The position numbers were made by a program, and so were the translations under genes. Below, in pieces: positions 48,160 through 56,372 of a stretch of DNA of 64,000 nt (the stretch's first letter is position 1; every line of letters starts with the position of its first letter). The stretch comes from Streptomyces sp. SAT1 (lineage in GTDB: Bacteria; Actinomycetota; Actinomycetes; Streptomycetales; Streptomycetaceae): assembly GCF_001654495.1 (NCBI RefSeq), contig NZ_CP015849.1:1323001-1387000 (forward strand), written 5' to 3'. The notes below the pieces were generated by a model that searched no databases, was not told the DNA's origin, and saw only the letters and a list, made by a program, of their open reading frames with translations.

Positions 48160-50609
48160 GCACGGAGCCGGAGACCACGGAGAACACCGGGCCGGGGACG
48201 CCGGACACCGACGGGCGGGAGCTTGCCGCGAGCGGGAGCGAAGGGGCGCGGACTCCGGACGCCGACACCGACGCCGCCGAACCCCCGGGCCCCGCGGACG
48301 CCGACGGGAGCGACGACGGCGACGACAGGGACGACGGGGACGACGGGGAGGGTGGCAGCTCGGCCGGAGAGACCGAAGAGTCCGGGGACGGCGGCGCGGA
48401 CACCGCGGCCGGGGAGGGCTCCGACGCCGGGTCCGCGGGCGGCGCGGACGGCGGCGCCCAGTTGTCCGAGGCGGCGGCCGAGCTGGCGGCCCAGCGGATC
48501 GAGCGGGAGCGCATCGAGCGCCGGAAGGCCGAGAAGGAAGCGAGAGGACCCATCGAGGCCGGGACGAAGCTCAGCGGTCCGGCCGCCGATCTGCTCGCCG
48601 CGGTCCGGGCCGTGGAGAGCGGCGAGAAGCCCGCGGCCGCCGTGTTCGCCGAGCCCGAGGCGGAGACCGCGCGGCGCAGGCCCGCCGCCGAGCGGACGCG
48701 CCCGGCGCCCGTCCCGCCGCCGGCGGCGGCCACCGCGCCCGCGGCCCCGGCCGGTGAGACCGTCGAGGCCGTGGGCCGGGTGCTGGCCGAGGGCGGGGCA
48801 CCGCAGGCGCTCGCCGCCGCCGTCGCGACGGCCCTCGGCGAGGGCGCGGCGGACCTGCTGCGCGCCGACCCCTGGCAGTTGCTGCGTGTTCCCGGGGTGC
48901 GCCCCGAGCAGGCCGACGGCTTCGCGCGGGCGCTGCTGGGTGCCGAGTGCGGGCCCGCCGACGAGCGGCGCGGCCGGGCGTTCACGGTCTGGCTCCTGGA
49001 GCAGGCGGCGCTCGCCGGGCACACCGCGCTGGAGGCTCCGGCCCTCACCTCCGCACTGGCCCAGCGAGGCGTCCCCGACCCGGACGAGGCCCTGCAGTCC
49101 GCGCTCGCGGAGGGCGAGGCCCTGGTGTTCCAGGACGCCCTGGACGAGCCGGGAGCACCGGCCGCCCCGGCCCCCGCCCCGGCCCCCGGCGAGGAGGACG
49201 GCGGCGAGGACGAGGAGGGCGAAGGTCGCCCGGTACGGATCCTCGTCGGCCTGGAGCGGTACGCGCTCGCCGAGGAGAGCCTCGCGGACGGCCTGGCCCG
49301 GCTGGTCAACTCCGTGCCGAAGGAGGACGGTCCGGGCGAGGACTGGGAGCGGGCCGCCGGTGCGGCCCGGGGTTCCGCCGCCGAGCTGATCCGCGCGGTC
49401 GCCGGGCACGCCCTGGTGCTGCACACGGGCGGGGAGGCGTCCCGGGCCGAGGCGGCACGGCTGCTCCGGGAGGCCCGCGCTCTCGGGCTGCGCGCCTGGG
49501 CCGCCGCGCACAGCCCGCTGGGCCGGGACGCCTTCGCTGCGCTGCTCGGCGGGTCCTCCGAGGGGCTCGGCGGTCACGGCGGGGCCGAGCGGCCCGGTGC
49601 GGACGGCTCGGCGGACTCCGGGACGGACGCGTCCGCCGTGGCCACGGTCGCCGGGCTGCTGTCCGGTGCCGAGGGGCCGGGCCGGGACACCGACGGCGCC
49701 TTCGACCTGGACCTCCTCGTCGTGCTCGACGCACCCCAGCTGGACGTCGAGACGGCCGCCCTGGTCGCGGAGTCCCTGCCGGACGGCGCCCGGCTGGTGC
49801 TGGCCGGAGATCCCGGTGTGCTGTGGTCCGCGGGGCCCGGACGGGTCTTCGCGGATCTGCTGGCGGCGGGGATCTGTCCGCACATCGCCTCGCGGACACC
49901 GGACCCGGGCCCGCTGGGCGAGCTGGTCTCCGGTATCGGCGTCGGCGAGCTGACCCAGGTGCAGGCGCCGGGCAAGGAGGTCGTCATCGTCCCGGTGCGG
50001 GACGCGGGCGAGGCCGTGCACCGCACGGTGCAGCTCGTCGCGGACTCGGTGCCGCGGGCGATCGGCGTCCCCACCGCGCAGACCGTGGTGATCACCGTGG
50101 GCCACGGCGGCGCGGCGGGCACCCGTGCGCTCAACGCCGCCCTCAAGGAACGGCTCAATCCGGGCCCCGGCCGTTTCGGCGGCTTCGACCCGGACGATCG
50201 TGTCGTCTACTCCCCCGCCCCCGGCCGCGCGCTGCCCGGCCAGGTGGTGCGGGCGGACGCCGACGGTCTGCACCTGTCCTGCTCGGGCGAGTCCGTGGTC
50301 GTCCCGAAGGACCAGGTGGACGGCCATGTGCGGCACGGATGGGCGCTGACCGCGCACCAGGCCGTGGGCGGCCGGTGGCCCGCGGCGGTGGTGGTGCTGC
50401 CGGGCGACGCGGCGCAGGCGCTCAGCCGGCCGTGGGTCTACACCGCTTTCGGCCGGGCGAGCCGCCATCTGTCCGTGGTGCACGGGGTGGAGCAGGCGCT
50501 GCCCAGGGCCGTGGCCGAGGTCGCGGCCCGGCCGCGTACGACCCGGCTGCCCGTCCTGCTGGTCCCGCAGACCGGTGGGGAGGAAGCCGCCCAGGCGGCC
50601 CAGGGCTGA
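48156..50609 (+). CDS. RecD2-like helix-hairpin-helix protein with degenerate helicase motifs
   Basis: 817 residues. The first 150 are acidic and disordered. Residues about 195-340 match the RecD2 N-terminal HHH module (LLRADPWQLLRVPGVRPEQADG). The helicase half keeps the shape but not the chemistry. Around 418 the Walker A position reads VLHTGGEASRAE, without GKT. Walker B at about 518 is LVVLDAPQLD instead of DE. Motif III is LVLAGDPGVLW at 546. The SH3-like and C-terminal motifs (GWALTAHQAVGG at 728, YTAFGRASRHL at 760) remain. Probably a non-catalytic DNA-binding protein. Coupled to the aldo/keto reductase gene. Confidence 0.8.
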   Translation: MSTEPETTENTGPGTPDTDGRELAASGSEGARTPDADTDAAEPPGPADADGSDDGDDRDDGDDGEGGSSAGETEESGDGGADTAAGEGSDAGSAGGADGGAQLSEAAAELAAQRIERERIERRKAEKEARGPIEAGTKLSGPAADLLAAVRAVESGEKPAAAVFAEPEAETARRRPAAERTRPAPVPPPAAATAPAAPAGETVEAVGRVLAEGGAPQALAAAVATALGEGAADLLRADPWQLLRVPGVRPEQADGFARALLGAECGPADERRGRAFTVWLLEQAALAGHTALEAPALTSALAQRGVPDPDEALQSALAEGEALVFQDALDEPGAPAAPAPAPAPGEEDGGEDEEGEGRPVRILVGLERYALAEESLADGLARLVNSVPKEDGPGEDWERAAGAARGSAAELIRAVAGHALVLHTGGEASRAEAARLLREARALGLRAWAAAHSPLGRDAFAALLGGSSEGLGGHGGAERPGADGSADSGTDASAVATVAGLLSGAEGPGRDTDGAFDLDLLVVLDAPQLDVETAALVAESLPDGARLVLAGDPGVLWSAGPGRVFADLLAAGICPHIASRTPDPGPLGELVSGIGVGELTQVQAPGKEVVIVPVRDAGEAVHRTVQLVADSVPRAIGVPTAQTVVITVGHGGAAGTRALNAALKERLNPGPGRFGGFDPDDRVVYSPAPGRALPGQVVRADADGLHLSCSGESVVVPKDQVDGHVRHGWALTAHQAVGGRWPAAVVVLPGDAAQALSRPWVYTAFGRASRHLSVVHGVEQALPRAVAEVAARPRTTRLPVLLVPQTGGEEAAQAAQG

Positions 50610-50627
50610 CGGCCGTGCGGCCCGTCC

Positions 50628-50691
50628 CGGGCTTCGAGGGACACCGCCCGGGTCCTCGGGCTTCGGGGCCGGGGGCGGGTCTCGGGCTTCG
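50628..50691. repeat. CGGGCTTCG repeated three times downstream of the RecD2-like gene
   Basis: Copies at 50628-50636, 50657-50665 and 50683-50691 in a highly G-rich 219-bp non-coding stretch (50610-50828). The rest is low-complexity GGGGCGC-type sequence. No gene seen. Confidence 0.4.
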
Positions 50692-50828
50692 GGGGTCGCC
50701 GCCCGGGGGCGGGACGGGGGCGCAGGGCGGGGCGCGGCGGGGCGGCGCAGGGCACGGCGGGGCGGTGGCCCGCCCGGGAGCCCCCTCCCCGGGCGCCCCT
50801 CCCCGACCGCCGCGGCCCGCCGCGCCGC

Positions 50829-51542
50829 TCAGTGCTCGCGCGCGTCCAGCGGCTCCAGATCCTCGTCGTCGTCCTCGTCGAGATCTGTGTCGAGGTCGTC
50901 GGCGTCATCGGCGGCGGTCTCGTCGTCGTCCGTCTCGTCGTCGAAGACCGCGCTGACGTCGAAGCGGCAGACGACCAGTTCCGGATCGACCTGTTCGAAG
51001 GGGGCCTCCAGCCAGTCGCCCGGGTCGGCGGGTTCGTCCGAGGCCGTGACCCAGAGGGTGGAGTCGCCCTCCTCCAGGCCGAACTCCTTGTGCCGGGAAG
51101 CGATCTCGTCGGGTTCGAACTCGCCGAAGAGCACCCCGAGGGCCCCGTGCACGGTGTCGGACGGGCCCGTGCCGATGCCCGCGGCGCCCTCGGCGTCCGC
51201 GGCCTCCACCCGCTCGGCCTGGGCCAGCAGCCGCTGCGGGTCGGCCACGGCGTAGTCGCGGCGGATCAGCACGCTGATCGCGTTCGGCTCCTCGGGGCCC
51301 GCGTACGGCGGCAGCGAGTCGTCACCGGGGATCTCGAAGGGCGTGACCTCGTCGTAGCGGTCGTAGAGCAGCTCGTCGTACGCCTCCGCGGCGGCGGCCA
51401 GCTGGTTGAACGCTTCGTAGACGGCCGGGTCGTCGTCCCCCGACCTGCGTTCGACCGCCGCCAGGTGACGGTCGAGCGCGGTCTTGACCGCCTCGGCGGC
51501 GGCGCGTACCTCGGCAGCGGTGGGCTGCGCAGCATCAGACAT
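50829..51542 (-). CDS. Acidic-tailed conserved hypothetical protein
   Basis: 237 residues. N-terminal helix (residues 8-60) is Ala/Glu-rich, then a compact middle part with VHGALGVLFGEFEPDEIASRH and TLWVTAS. The last 35 residues are almost purely Asp and Glu (DLDEDDDEDLEP). ATG at 51542. Divergent from the DUF5703 gene, 47 bp apart. Function unknown. I do not recognise a named domain. Confidence 0.75.
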   Translation of the reverse strand: MSDAAQPTAAEVRAAAEAVKTALDRHLAAVERRSGDDDPAVYEAFNQLAAAAEAYDELLYDRYDEVTPFEIPGDDSLPPYAGPEEPNAISVLIRRDYAVADPQRLLAQAERVEAADAEGAAGIGTGPSDTVHGALGVLFGEFEPDEIASRHKEFGLEEGDSTLWVTASDEPADPGDWLEAPFEQVDPELVVCRFDVSAVFDDETDDDETAADDADDLDTDLDEDDDEDLEPLDAREH

Positions 51543-51589
51543 AGTGCAGACGCTATCCGTACCGGGCCCCAGCCCGCACAATAGATGCG

Positions 51590-51778
51590 ATGCCGGAATA
51601 CGAATTTGTCGACGTGTTCGTCCCGCGTGGGGTGTCCCGCAACGAGACGACACGTCTGCTGACCGACCATGCCGAGTACGGACACTGGGAGTTGTACCGC
51701 CTGAGCCTGCTGCGCGACGGCAGCCGCCGGGTGCGGCTGCGGCGGCGGATCATCCGCCAGGTGCGCGCCACCTGGTGA
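51590..51778 (+). CDS. DUF5703 small basic protein
   Basis: 62 residues, beginning MPEYEFVDVFVPRGVSRNE and ending in a strongly basic stretch (RRVRLRRRIIRQVRATW). It corresponds to the short DUF5703 proteins of Streptomyces. The N-terminal beta-strand part resembles a small ferredoxin-like half. Function unknown. A hairpin terminator follows. Confidence 0.8.
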   Translation: MPEYEFVDVFVPRGVSRNETTRLLTDHAEYGHWELYRLSLLRDGSRRVRLRRRIIRQVRATW

Positions 51779-51819
51779 CCCGGCCGAAGCCGTCCTGGTC
51801 CCGCCCCCGCCCGGACCTC

Positions 51820-51845
51820 GCGGGCCCCGCCGACGCGGGGCCCGC
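51820..51845. terminator. Bidirectional terminator between DUF5703 and chpC
   Basis: Perfect 11-bp stem GCGGGCCCCGC / GCGGGGCCCGC with a 4-nt CGAC loop, between two converging genes. Confidence 0.85.
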
Positions 51846-51866
51846 TCAGGTGTGCGCCGGTGCGGC

Positions 51867-52739
51867 TCAGGCCGAGGCGCGCGCCCTGCGGTACAGCACC
51901 GCGCCCGCCAGCAGCGCTCCGGCGCCGATCGGCAGGGCGAGGCCCAGGGGCAGCTCACTGCCGGTGTGCGCGAGTTGGCCGCTCGCCCGGGGCGGGGTCG
52001 CGGTCTGCGGGGCGGGCTGGTTGATGTGCACCGCTCCGCTGGGCGTCCGGCTGCCCGTGACGGGCGGACTGGTGGGCGTGCCCGGGTGGCCCGGGGTGCC
52101 GGGGTGGCCGGGAGTGCCAGGGTGACCGGGGTGCCCCGGATGTCCGGGCGTGCCGGGGTGGCCCGGAGTGCCCGGGTGGCCGGGCGGGTTGCCGTGACCC
52201 GGAGGCGTGGGGTGACCGCCGGGGCCGCCCGGGTTGGCGCAGGTGTCGCCGAAGGCCGCGTTGCCCACGCCGATGACGTCGACGCTGTTGCCGCAGACGT
52301 TCACGGGGACGTCGATCGGCACCTGGACCTGGTTGCCGGAGCCCACGCCCGGTGACCCCCCGGTGTGGCCGCCGGCCTGCGCACCGCCGCCGGAGCCGCC
52401 GTGGCTGCTCCCGCCGTGACCGCTTCCGCCGTGCCCCGTCCCTCCGTGGCCGTGCCCTCCGTGCCCGCCGTGCCCGCCGGACGTGCCGCTGCCCTCGCCG
52501 CCGTTGGCGCACTTGTTGCCCATCGCCGGGTTGAGCAGCCCGACGACGTTCACGGTGTTGCCGCAGATGTTCACGGGCACGTGCACCGGCACCTGCACCG
52601 TGTTGCCGGACAGCACGCCCGGCGAGCCGGCCGCGGTGCCGGTGGCGCCCGCGTCGGCGTGCGCGGCTCCGCTCGCCGCGGCGAGCACGCCGGTGGCGGC
52701 GGCCACGGTCATCAGGCCCTTGCGGGTGACCTGTCGCAT
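51867..52739 (-). CDS. chpC: Long chaplin ChpC with two chaplin domains and a sortase signal
   Basis: 290 residues. A Sec signal (about 1-28) is followed by two chaplin domains, each with a Cys pair (NICGNT...NKCAN and NVCGNS...DTCAN) and the VPVxVPVN core. They are joined by a Gly/His-rich linker. A Pro/Gly/His repeat region (GTPGHP units) spans about residues 180-222. The C-terminus has LAHTG at 256-260, a hydrophobic helix and RRAR, so sortase E anchors it to the wall. Long chaplins position the amyloid-like surface layer of aerial hyphae. Symbol from the gene order next to chpH, where S. coelicolor has chpC. Confidence 0.93.
   Translation of the reverse strand: MRQVTRKGLMTVAAATGVLAAASGAAHADAGATGTAAGSPGVLSGNTVQVPVHVPVNICGNTVNVVGLLNPAMGNKCANGGEGSGTSGGHGGHGGHGHGGTGHGGSGHGGSSHGGSGGGAQAGGHTGGSPGVGSGNQVQVPIDVPVNVCGNSVDVIGVGNAAFGDTCANPGGPGGHPTPPGHGNPPGHPGTPGHPGTPGHPGHPGHPGTPGHPGTPGHPGTPTSPPVTGSRTPSGAVHINQPAPQTATPPRASGQLAHTGSELPLGLALPIGAGALLAGAVLYRRARASA
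52074..52196 (-). repeat. Degenerate 9-bp repeat array inside chpC
   Basis: About 13 imperfect copies of a 9-nt unit encode the (G-T/H-P-G-H-P) stretch. A slippage-prone repeat like this is expected to vary in length between strains. Confidence 0.6.
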
Positions 52740-52827
52740 GTTGCTGAATCCCTGCTCTCGACCTTCTCGAACCTTCCGGAACGCGCGCTCGCACTCGGGC
52801 GGATGAGCACACCCGGCGACCGCGCGG

Positions 52828-52874
52828 AAAAACCGGCCGGCCCCGGAGCGCATGGCGCGCGCGCCGGGGCCGGC
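52828..52874 (-). terminator. Intrinsic terminator of chpH
   Basis: An 11-bp stem (52836-52846 with 52864-52874) is followed on the minus strand by TTTTT at 52832-52828. It lies 59 bp past the chpH stop and separates chpH from chpC, so chpC needs its own promoter in 52740-52827. Confidence 0.85.
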
Positions 52875-52932
52875 GGGTTCAGACCCCCCACGGAGTCGAT
52901 GAATTCAGACCCTCACGGGGTGGGGCACAACG

Positions 52933-53166
52933 TCACTTGTTGACGCAGGCGTTGCCGAAGGCGGGGTTCAGCAGCCCGATCACCGAGATCGTGTTGCCGC
53001 AGACGTTCACCGGCACGTGCACGGGCACCTGGATGACGTTGCCGGAGACGACGCCCGGGGACTGCACGGCGGCACCCTGGGCTCCGGAGTCGGCGGCGGC
53101 CAGGCCCGCGCCCGCGAGGACCAGCCCACCGGTGGCAACCGCGGCAGCGACGACCTTCTTGATCAT
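52933..53166 (-). CDS. chpH: Short chaplin ChpH
   Basis: 77 residues. A Sec signal ends near A-A-A|D-S-G at residue 25. The mature part is a single chaplin domain with VPVHVPVNVCGNT and the second cysteine in NACVNK. Short chaplins self-assemble into amyloid fibres that lower surface tension for aerial growth and coat spores. ATG at 53166 with AGGAGG. Located next to chpC as in S. coelicolor. Encoded just downstream of a sigma-BldN-like promoter. Confidence 0.95.
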   Translation of the reverse strand: MIKKVVAAAVATGGLVLAGAGLAAADSGAQGAAVQSPGVVSGNVIQVPVHVPVNVCGNTISVIGLLNPAFGNACVNK

Positions 53167-53216
53167 TATTCCTCCTAGTTGGCAAAAGCGATCCCGTGTT
53201 GCTGATCGCATTACCT

Positions 53217-53244
53217 GTAACGAGGAGGGAGTAATGGAGCTACG
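53217..53244 (-). promoter_or_regulatory. Sigma-BldN-like promoter of chpH
   Basis: On the minus strand CGTAGC (53244-53239), 16 bp, CGTTAC (53222-53217). The BldN consensus is CGTAAC-N16-CGTTGA; five of six and four of six positions match with exact spacing. The start of transcription would be about 43 bp upstream of the ATG. chp genes are known BldN targets. Confidence 0.65.
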
Positions 53245-53324
53245 AGCTTATGGTCGGATTCACTCTTCTCAGTCATGCCCGTACAGGCGGTCGATTACCG
53301 GGGTCAAGCGGGCGCTGACCAGGG

Positions 53325-54650
53325 TCAGGAGGCGTCGATGAACCGGTCGAGCACGCGCACGCCGAACCGCAGACCGTCCACCGGCACCCGCTCGTCGACC
53401 CCGTGGAACATGCCCGCGAAGTCCAGCTCCGGCGGCAGCTTCAGCGGGGCGAAGCCGAAGCCCCGGATCCCCAGGTCGTCGAAGGACTTGGCGTCCGTGC
53501 CGCCGGAGAGCATGTACGGGATGGCCTTCGCGGCCGGGTCCTCGGCCACCAGCGCGGACTGCATCGCCGCCACCAGCGGCCCGTCGAACGTGGTCTCCAC
53601 GGCCTTGTCGGCGTGCACGTCCTCGCGCTTGACCCGGGGGCCGAGGATCCGGTCCAGATCGGCCAGGAACTCCTCCTCGAAGCCCGGCAGGAAGCGTCCG
53701 TCGACATGCGCGGTCGCCTCGCCCGGGATGACGTTGACCTTGTATCCGGCGCCCATCTGGGTCGGGTTGGCGGTGTTGCTCAGGGTCGCGCCGATGAGCT
53801 TGGCGATGCCGCCCAGCTTGGCGAGGGTCCCCTCCATGTTCTCCGGGTCCAGCTCGGTGCCGAGCGCGTCGCCGAGTTCGTCGAGGAAGGCCCGGGTGGT
53901 CTTGGTGACCCGCACCGGGAACTCGTGCCGGCCGAGCCGGGCGACGGCGTCGGACAGTTCGGTGATCGCGTTGTCCCGGTGGATCATCGACCCGTGGCCC
54001 GCGGTGCCGGCCACGGTCAGCTTCATCCAGTGCATGCCCTTCTCGGCCGTCTGGATCAGATACAGCCGCCGCTGCTCACTGACCGTGAAGGAGAAGCCGC
54101 CGACCTCGCTGATCGCCTCCGTGACGCCCTCGAAGAGGTCCGGGTGGCGGTCGACCAGGTACCGGGCGCCGTACGTGCCGCCCGCCTCCTCGTCGGCGAG
54201 GAAGGCGAGCACGATGTCCCGGGGCGGCCGGCGCCCGCTGCGCAGCCGGTCGCGCACGACCGCCAGCGTCATCGCGTCCATGTCCTTCATGTCCACCGCG
54301 CCCCGGCCCCACACGCAGCCGTCCGCGACCTCCCCGGAGAAGGGGTGGTGCGTCCAGTCGTCGGCGTTGGCCGGTACGACGTCGGTGTGGCCGTGGATGA
54401 GCAGTGCGGGCCGGGACGGGTCCTCGCCCGCGATCCGCGCCACGGTCGAGGCGCGGCCGGGGTGGGACTCGAAGATCTTCGGTTCGAGGCCCACCTCGGC
54501 GAGCTTCTCGGCGACGTACTCGGCGGCCTTGCGCTCGCCGGGGCCCGAGTGGTCGCCGTAGTTGCTGGTGTCGATCTGGATCAGCTCGCGGCAGAGGTCC
54601 ACGACCTCGTCCTCGCCGGTGACGCCCCTGGCCGTGTCCGTCTCGCTCAC
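53325..54650 (-). CDS. M20-family metallopeptidase/dipeptidase
   Basis: 441 residues from the GTG at 54650 (RBS GGGAGGAAG). Zinc ligands and catalytic residues sit in LLIHGHTDVVP (His-x-Asp), WGRGAVDMKD and FLADEEAGG (Glu-Glu pair), with the dimerisation domain between residues 190 and 310. The family hydrolyses N-acyl amino acids or dipeptides. Upstream is tRNA-Leu on the other strand, downstream chpH. Substrate unknown. Confidence 0.93.
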   Translation of the reverse strand: MSETDTARGVTGEDEVVDLCRELIQIDTSNYGDHSGPGERKAAEYVAEKLAEVGLEPKIFESHPGRASTVARIAGEDPSRPALLIHGHTDVVPANADDWTHHPFSGEVADGCVWGRGAVDMKDMDAMTLAVVRDRLRSGRRPPRDIVLAFLADEEAGGTYGARYLVDRHPDLFEGVTEAISEVGGFSFTVSEQRRLYLIQTAEKGMHWMKLTVAGTAGHGSMIHRDNAITELSDAVARLGRHEFPVRVTKTTRAFLDELGDALGTELDPENMEGTLAKLGGIAKLIGATLSNTANPTQMGAGYKVNVIPGEATAHVDGRFLPGFEEEFLADLDRILGPRVKREDVHADKAVETTFDGPLVAAMQSALVAEDPAAKAIPYMLSGGTDAKSFDDLGIRGFGFAPLKLPPELDFAGMFHGVDERVPVDGLRFGVRVLDRFIDAS

Positions 54651-54867
54651 GCTGCTTCCTCCCGCTGGTGTGCTGGTGGCCCATCTCGTGTGCCCGTGGT
54701 CCACTCATCCTCCCTCTCCCGGCGCCCCTGGCCCAAGGGAGCCCCCGGCCCGTCACAGCGCGTTCACGCCCCGAGCCGGGAGCGGACCGGGGGTGATCGG
54801 GCACACCGGAAAGCCTGGTAATGTTTACGTCGTCGCCGCGGGGGAAACCCCGCACGACAGACACCTT

Positions 54868-54955
54868 GTCCGGGTGGCGGAATGGCAGACGCGCTAGCTT
54901 GAGGTGCTAGTGCCCTTTATCGGGCGTGGGGGTTCAAGTCCCCCCTCGGACACCA
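54868..54955 (+). tRNA. tRNA-Leu (anticodon GAG)
   Basis: GTCCGGG pairs with the 3' CTCGGAC, giving the acceptor stem. The anticodon arm CTAGC-TTGAGGT-GCTAG shows GAG at the centre (codons CUC, CUU). A long variable arm (TGCCCTTTATCGGGCG) marks a class II tRNA. The T-arm GGGGGTTCAAGTCCCCC is present. The CCA end is encoded (54953-54955). Length 88 nt. A short hairpin GCGGGG-AAA-CCCCGC region precedes it. Confidence 0.97.
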
Positions 54956-54960
54956 GCAGA

Positions 54961-54981
54961 GACCCCAGTTCATCTGGGGTC
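54961..54981. terminator. Terminator of tRNA-Leu that also contains a stop codon
   Basis: GACCCCAG-TTCAT-CTGGGGTC is followed by TTTCGCGTTTT on the plus strand. The TGA stop (54972-54970) of the convergent hydrolase gene lies in the loop/stem. It can work in both directions. Confidence 0.85.
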
Positions 54982-56361
54982 TTTCGCGTTTTCGGGTGCG
55001 GTGGGCGGCGGCAGGTGGGTCGTGAACCAGGTGCGGGACAGGTCCGTGGCCTGGTCCAGGGTGCCGGGTTCCTCGAAGAGGTGGGTGGCGCCGGGGACGA
55101 CGGCGAGGTGGTTCTCGCAGGTCAGGTGGGTCTGGGCCTGGCGGTTGAGGTCCAGGACCTGGGGATCGGCGCCGCCGACGATCAGCAGGGTGGGGGCGGT
55201 CACGGCGGGCAGGGCGGGGCCGGCGAGGTCGGGGCGGCCGCCGCGGGAGACGACGGCGGCGATGTCCGTCCCCGGCTCCGCGGCGGCCCGCAGCGCGGCG
55301 GCTGCTCCGGTGCTGGCGCCGAAGCAGCCGAGGGGGAGGTTCCGGGTGTCCGGGCGGCGCCGCAGCCAGGCCGTGGCGGCGGTGAGGCGGGCGGCCAGCA
55401 GGGCGGTGTCGAAGACGTTGCCGCGTTCGCCCGCCTCCTCCTCCGTGAGCAGGTCGAACAGCAGGGTGCCGAGCCGGGCGCGGTGCAGCCCGGCGGCGAC
55501 GTACCGGTTGCGCGGGCTGTGCCTGCCGCTGCCGCTGCCGTGCGCGAAGACCACGAGGCCGGCCGGGGCGGCGGGGATCGTCAGGTGTCCGGCCAGCCGG
55601 ACCGGGCCCGCCTCGACCTCCACCTCAGCCTCCACTTCCGCCTCAGCCTCCACTTCCGCCCCGGCCTCGGCCTCGGCCTCCTCGGCGGTCTCCCCCGGCT
55701 CCCCGGTCCGCTCCGTCCGGTCGCCGGAAGCCGCCTCGCGCAGGCAGGCGATGACGTCCTCGTCGTCGAGCTGGGCGAAGTCGGTGTAGAACTGGCCGAC
55801 GGCGAAGAAGCCCGACGGGGTCTCCAGAGCGACCAGTTCGTCGGCCTCGCCCGCCAGGCGCCGGGTCCAGTCCGGCGGGGCGACCGGCACCGCGAGCACG
55901 GTGCGCGCGGCGCCCCTGGCCCGTACCGTCCGGCAGGCCGCCCGCGCGGTCGAACCGGTGGCCACCCCGTCGTCGACCAGCACGACGGTCCGCCCGGCGA
56001 CGGGGAGCGCGGGCCGGTCGCCGCGGTAGCGGGCGGCCCGGCGGAGCAGTTCGCGCTGCTCGCGCTCCGCCACGCGCTCCAGCGCCGCCGGCGGTACGCC
56101 CACCTCGCGCACCACCGTGTCGTCCACGACCCGCACGCCGTCCTCGCCGATCGCACCCATGGCCAGCTCGGGCTGTGCGGGCACGCCGAGTTTCCGTACC
56201 AGGCAGAGGTCCAGCGGGGCGTCGAGCGCCCTGGCCACCGCGGCGGCGACCGGGACGCCGCCGCGCGGCAGGCCGAGCACCACGACGTCCGGCCGCCCGG
56301 CGAGCGCGGCCAGCCGGTCGCCGAGGTGCCTGCCCGCCGCCGCACGATCCGTGAAGAGCAC
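54970..56361 (-). CDS. Phosphoribosyltransferase-alpha/beta hydrolase fusion
   Basis: 463 residues in three parts. Residues 1-205 are a type I phosphoribosyltransferase with the PRPP loop VVLVDDGVATGSTARAA. Residues 211-252 are an acidic linker of Glu-Ala-Val repeats. Residues 253-463 are a dienelactone-hydrolase-like domain with Ser350 in FGASTG, Asp399 and His427 as the triad. GTG at 56361 with AGGGAG upstream. It lies 11 bp after the DUF1876 gene. The linker DNA contains a perfect 18-bp tandem repeat (55623-55658). Function of this combination is not established; nucleotide or cell-wall ester turnover is only a guess. Confidence 0.88.
   Translation of the reverse strand: MLFTDRAAAGRHLGDRLAALAGRPDVVVLGLPRGGVPVAAAVARALDAPLDLCLVRKLGVPAQPELAMGAIGEDGVRVVDDTVVREVGVPPAALERVAEREQRELLRRAARYRGDRPALPVAGRTVVLVDDGVATGSTARAACRTVRARGAARTVLAVPVAPPDWTRRLAGEADELVALETPSGFFAVGQFYTDFAQLDDEDVIACLREAASGDRTERTGEPGETAEEAEAEAGAEVEAEAEVEAEVEVEAGPVRLAGHLTIPAAPAGLVVFAHGSGSGRHSPRNRYVAAGLHRARLGTLLFDLLTEEEAGERGNVFDTALLAARLTAATAWLRRRPDTRNLPLGCFGASTGAAAALRAAAEPGTDIAAVVSRGGRPDLAGPALPAVTAPTLLIVGGADPQVLDLNRQAQTHLTCENHLAVVPGATHLFEEPGTLDQATDLSRTWFTTHLPPPTAPENAKDPR
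55623..55658 (-). repeat. 18-bp tandem repeat in the fusion-protein linker
   Basis: Two exact head-to-tail copies of an 18-nt unit, 55623-55640 and 55641-55658, followed by degenerate GGCCTC copies. The repeat keeps the frame and encodes part of the Glu/Ala/Val linker. Confidence 0.8.
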
Positions 56362-56372
56362 GGTCGGGCTCC

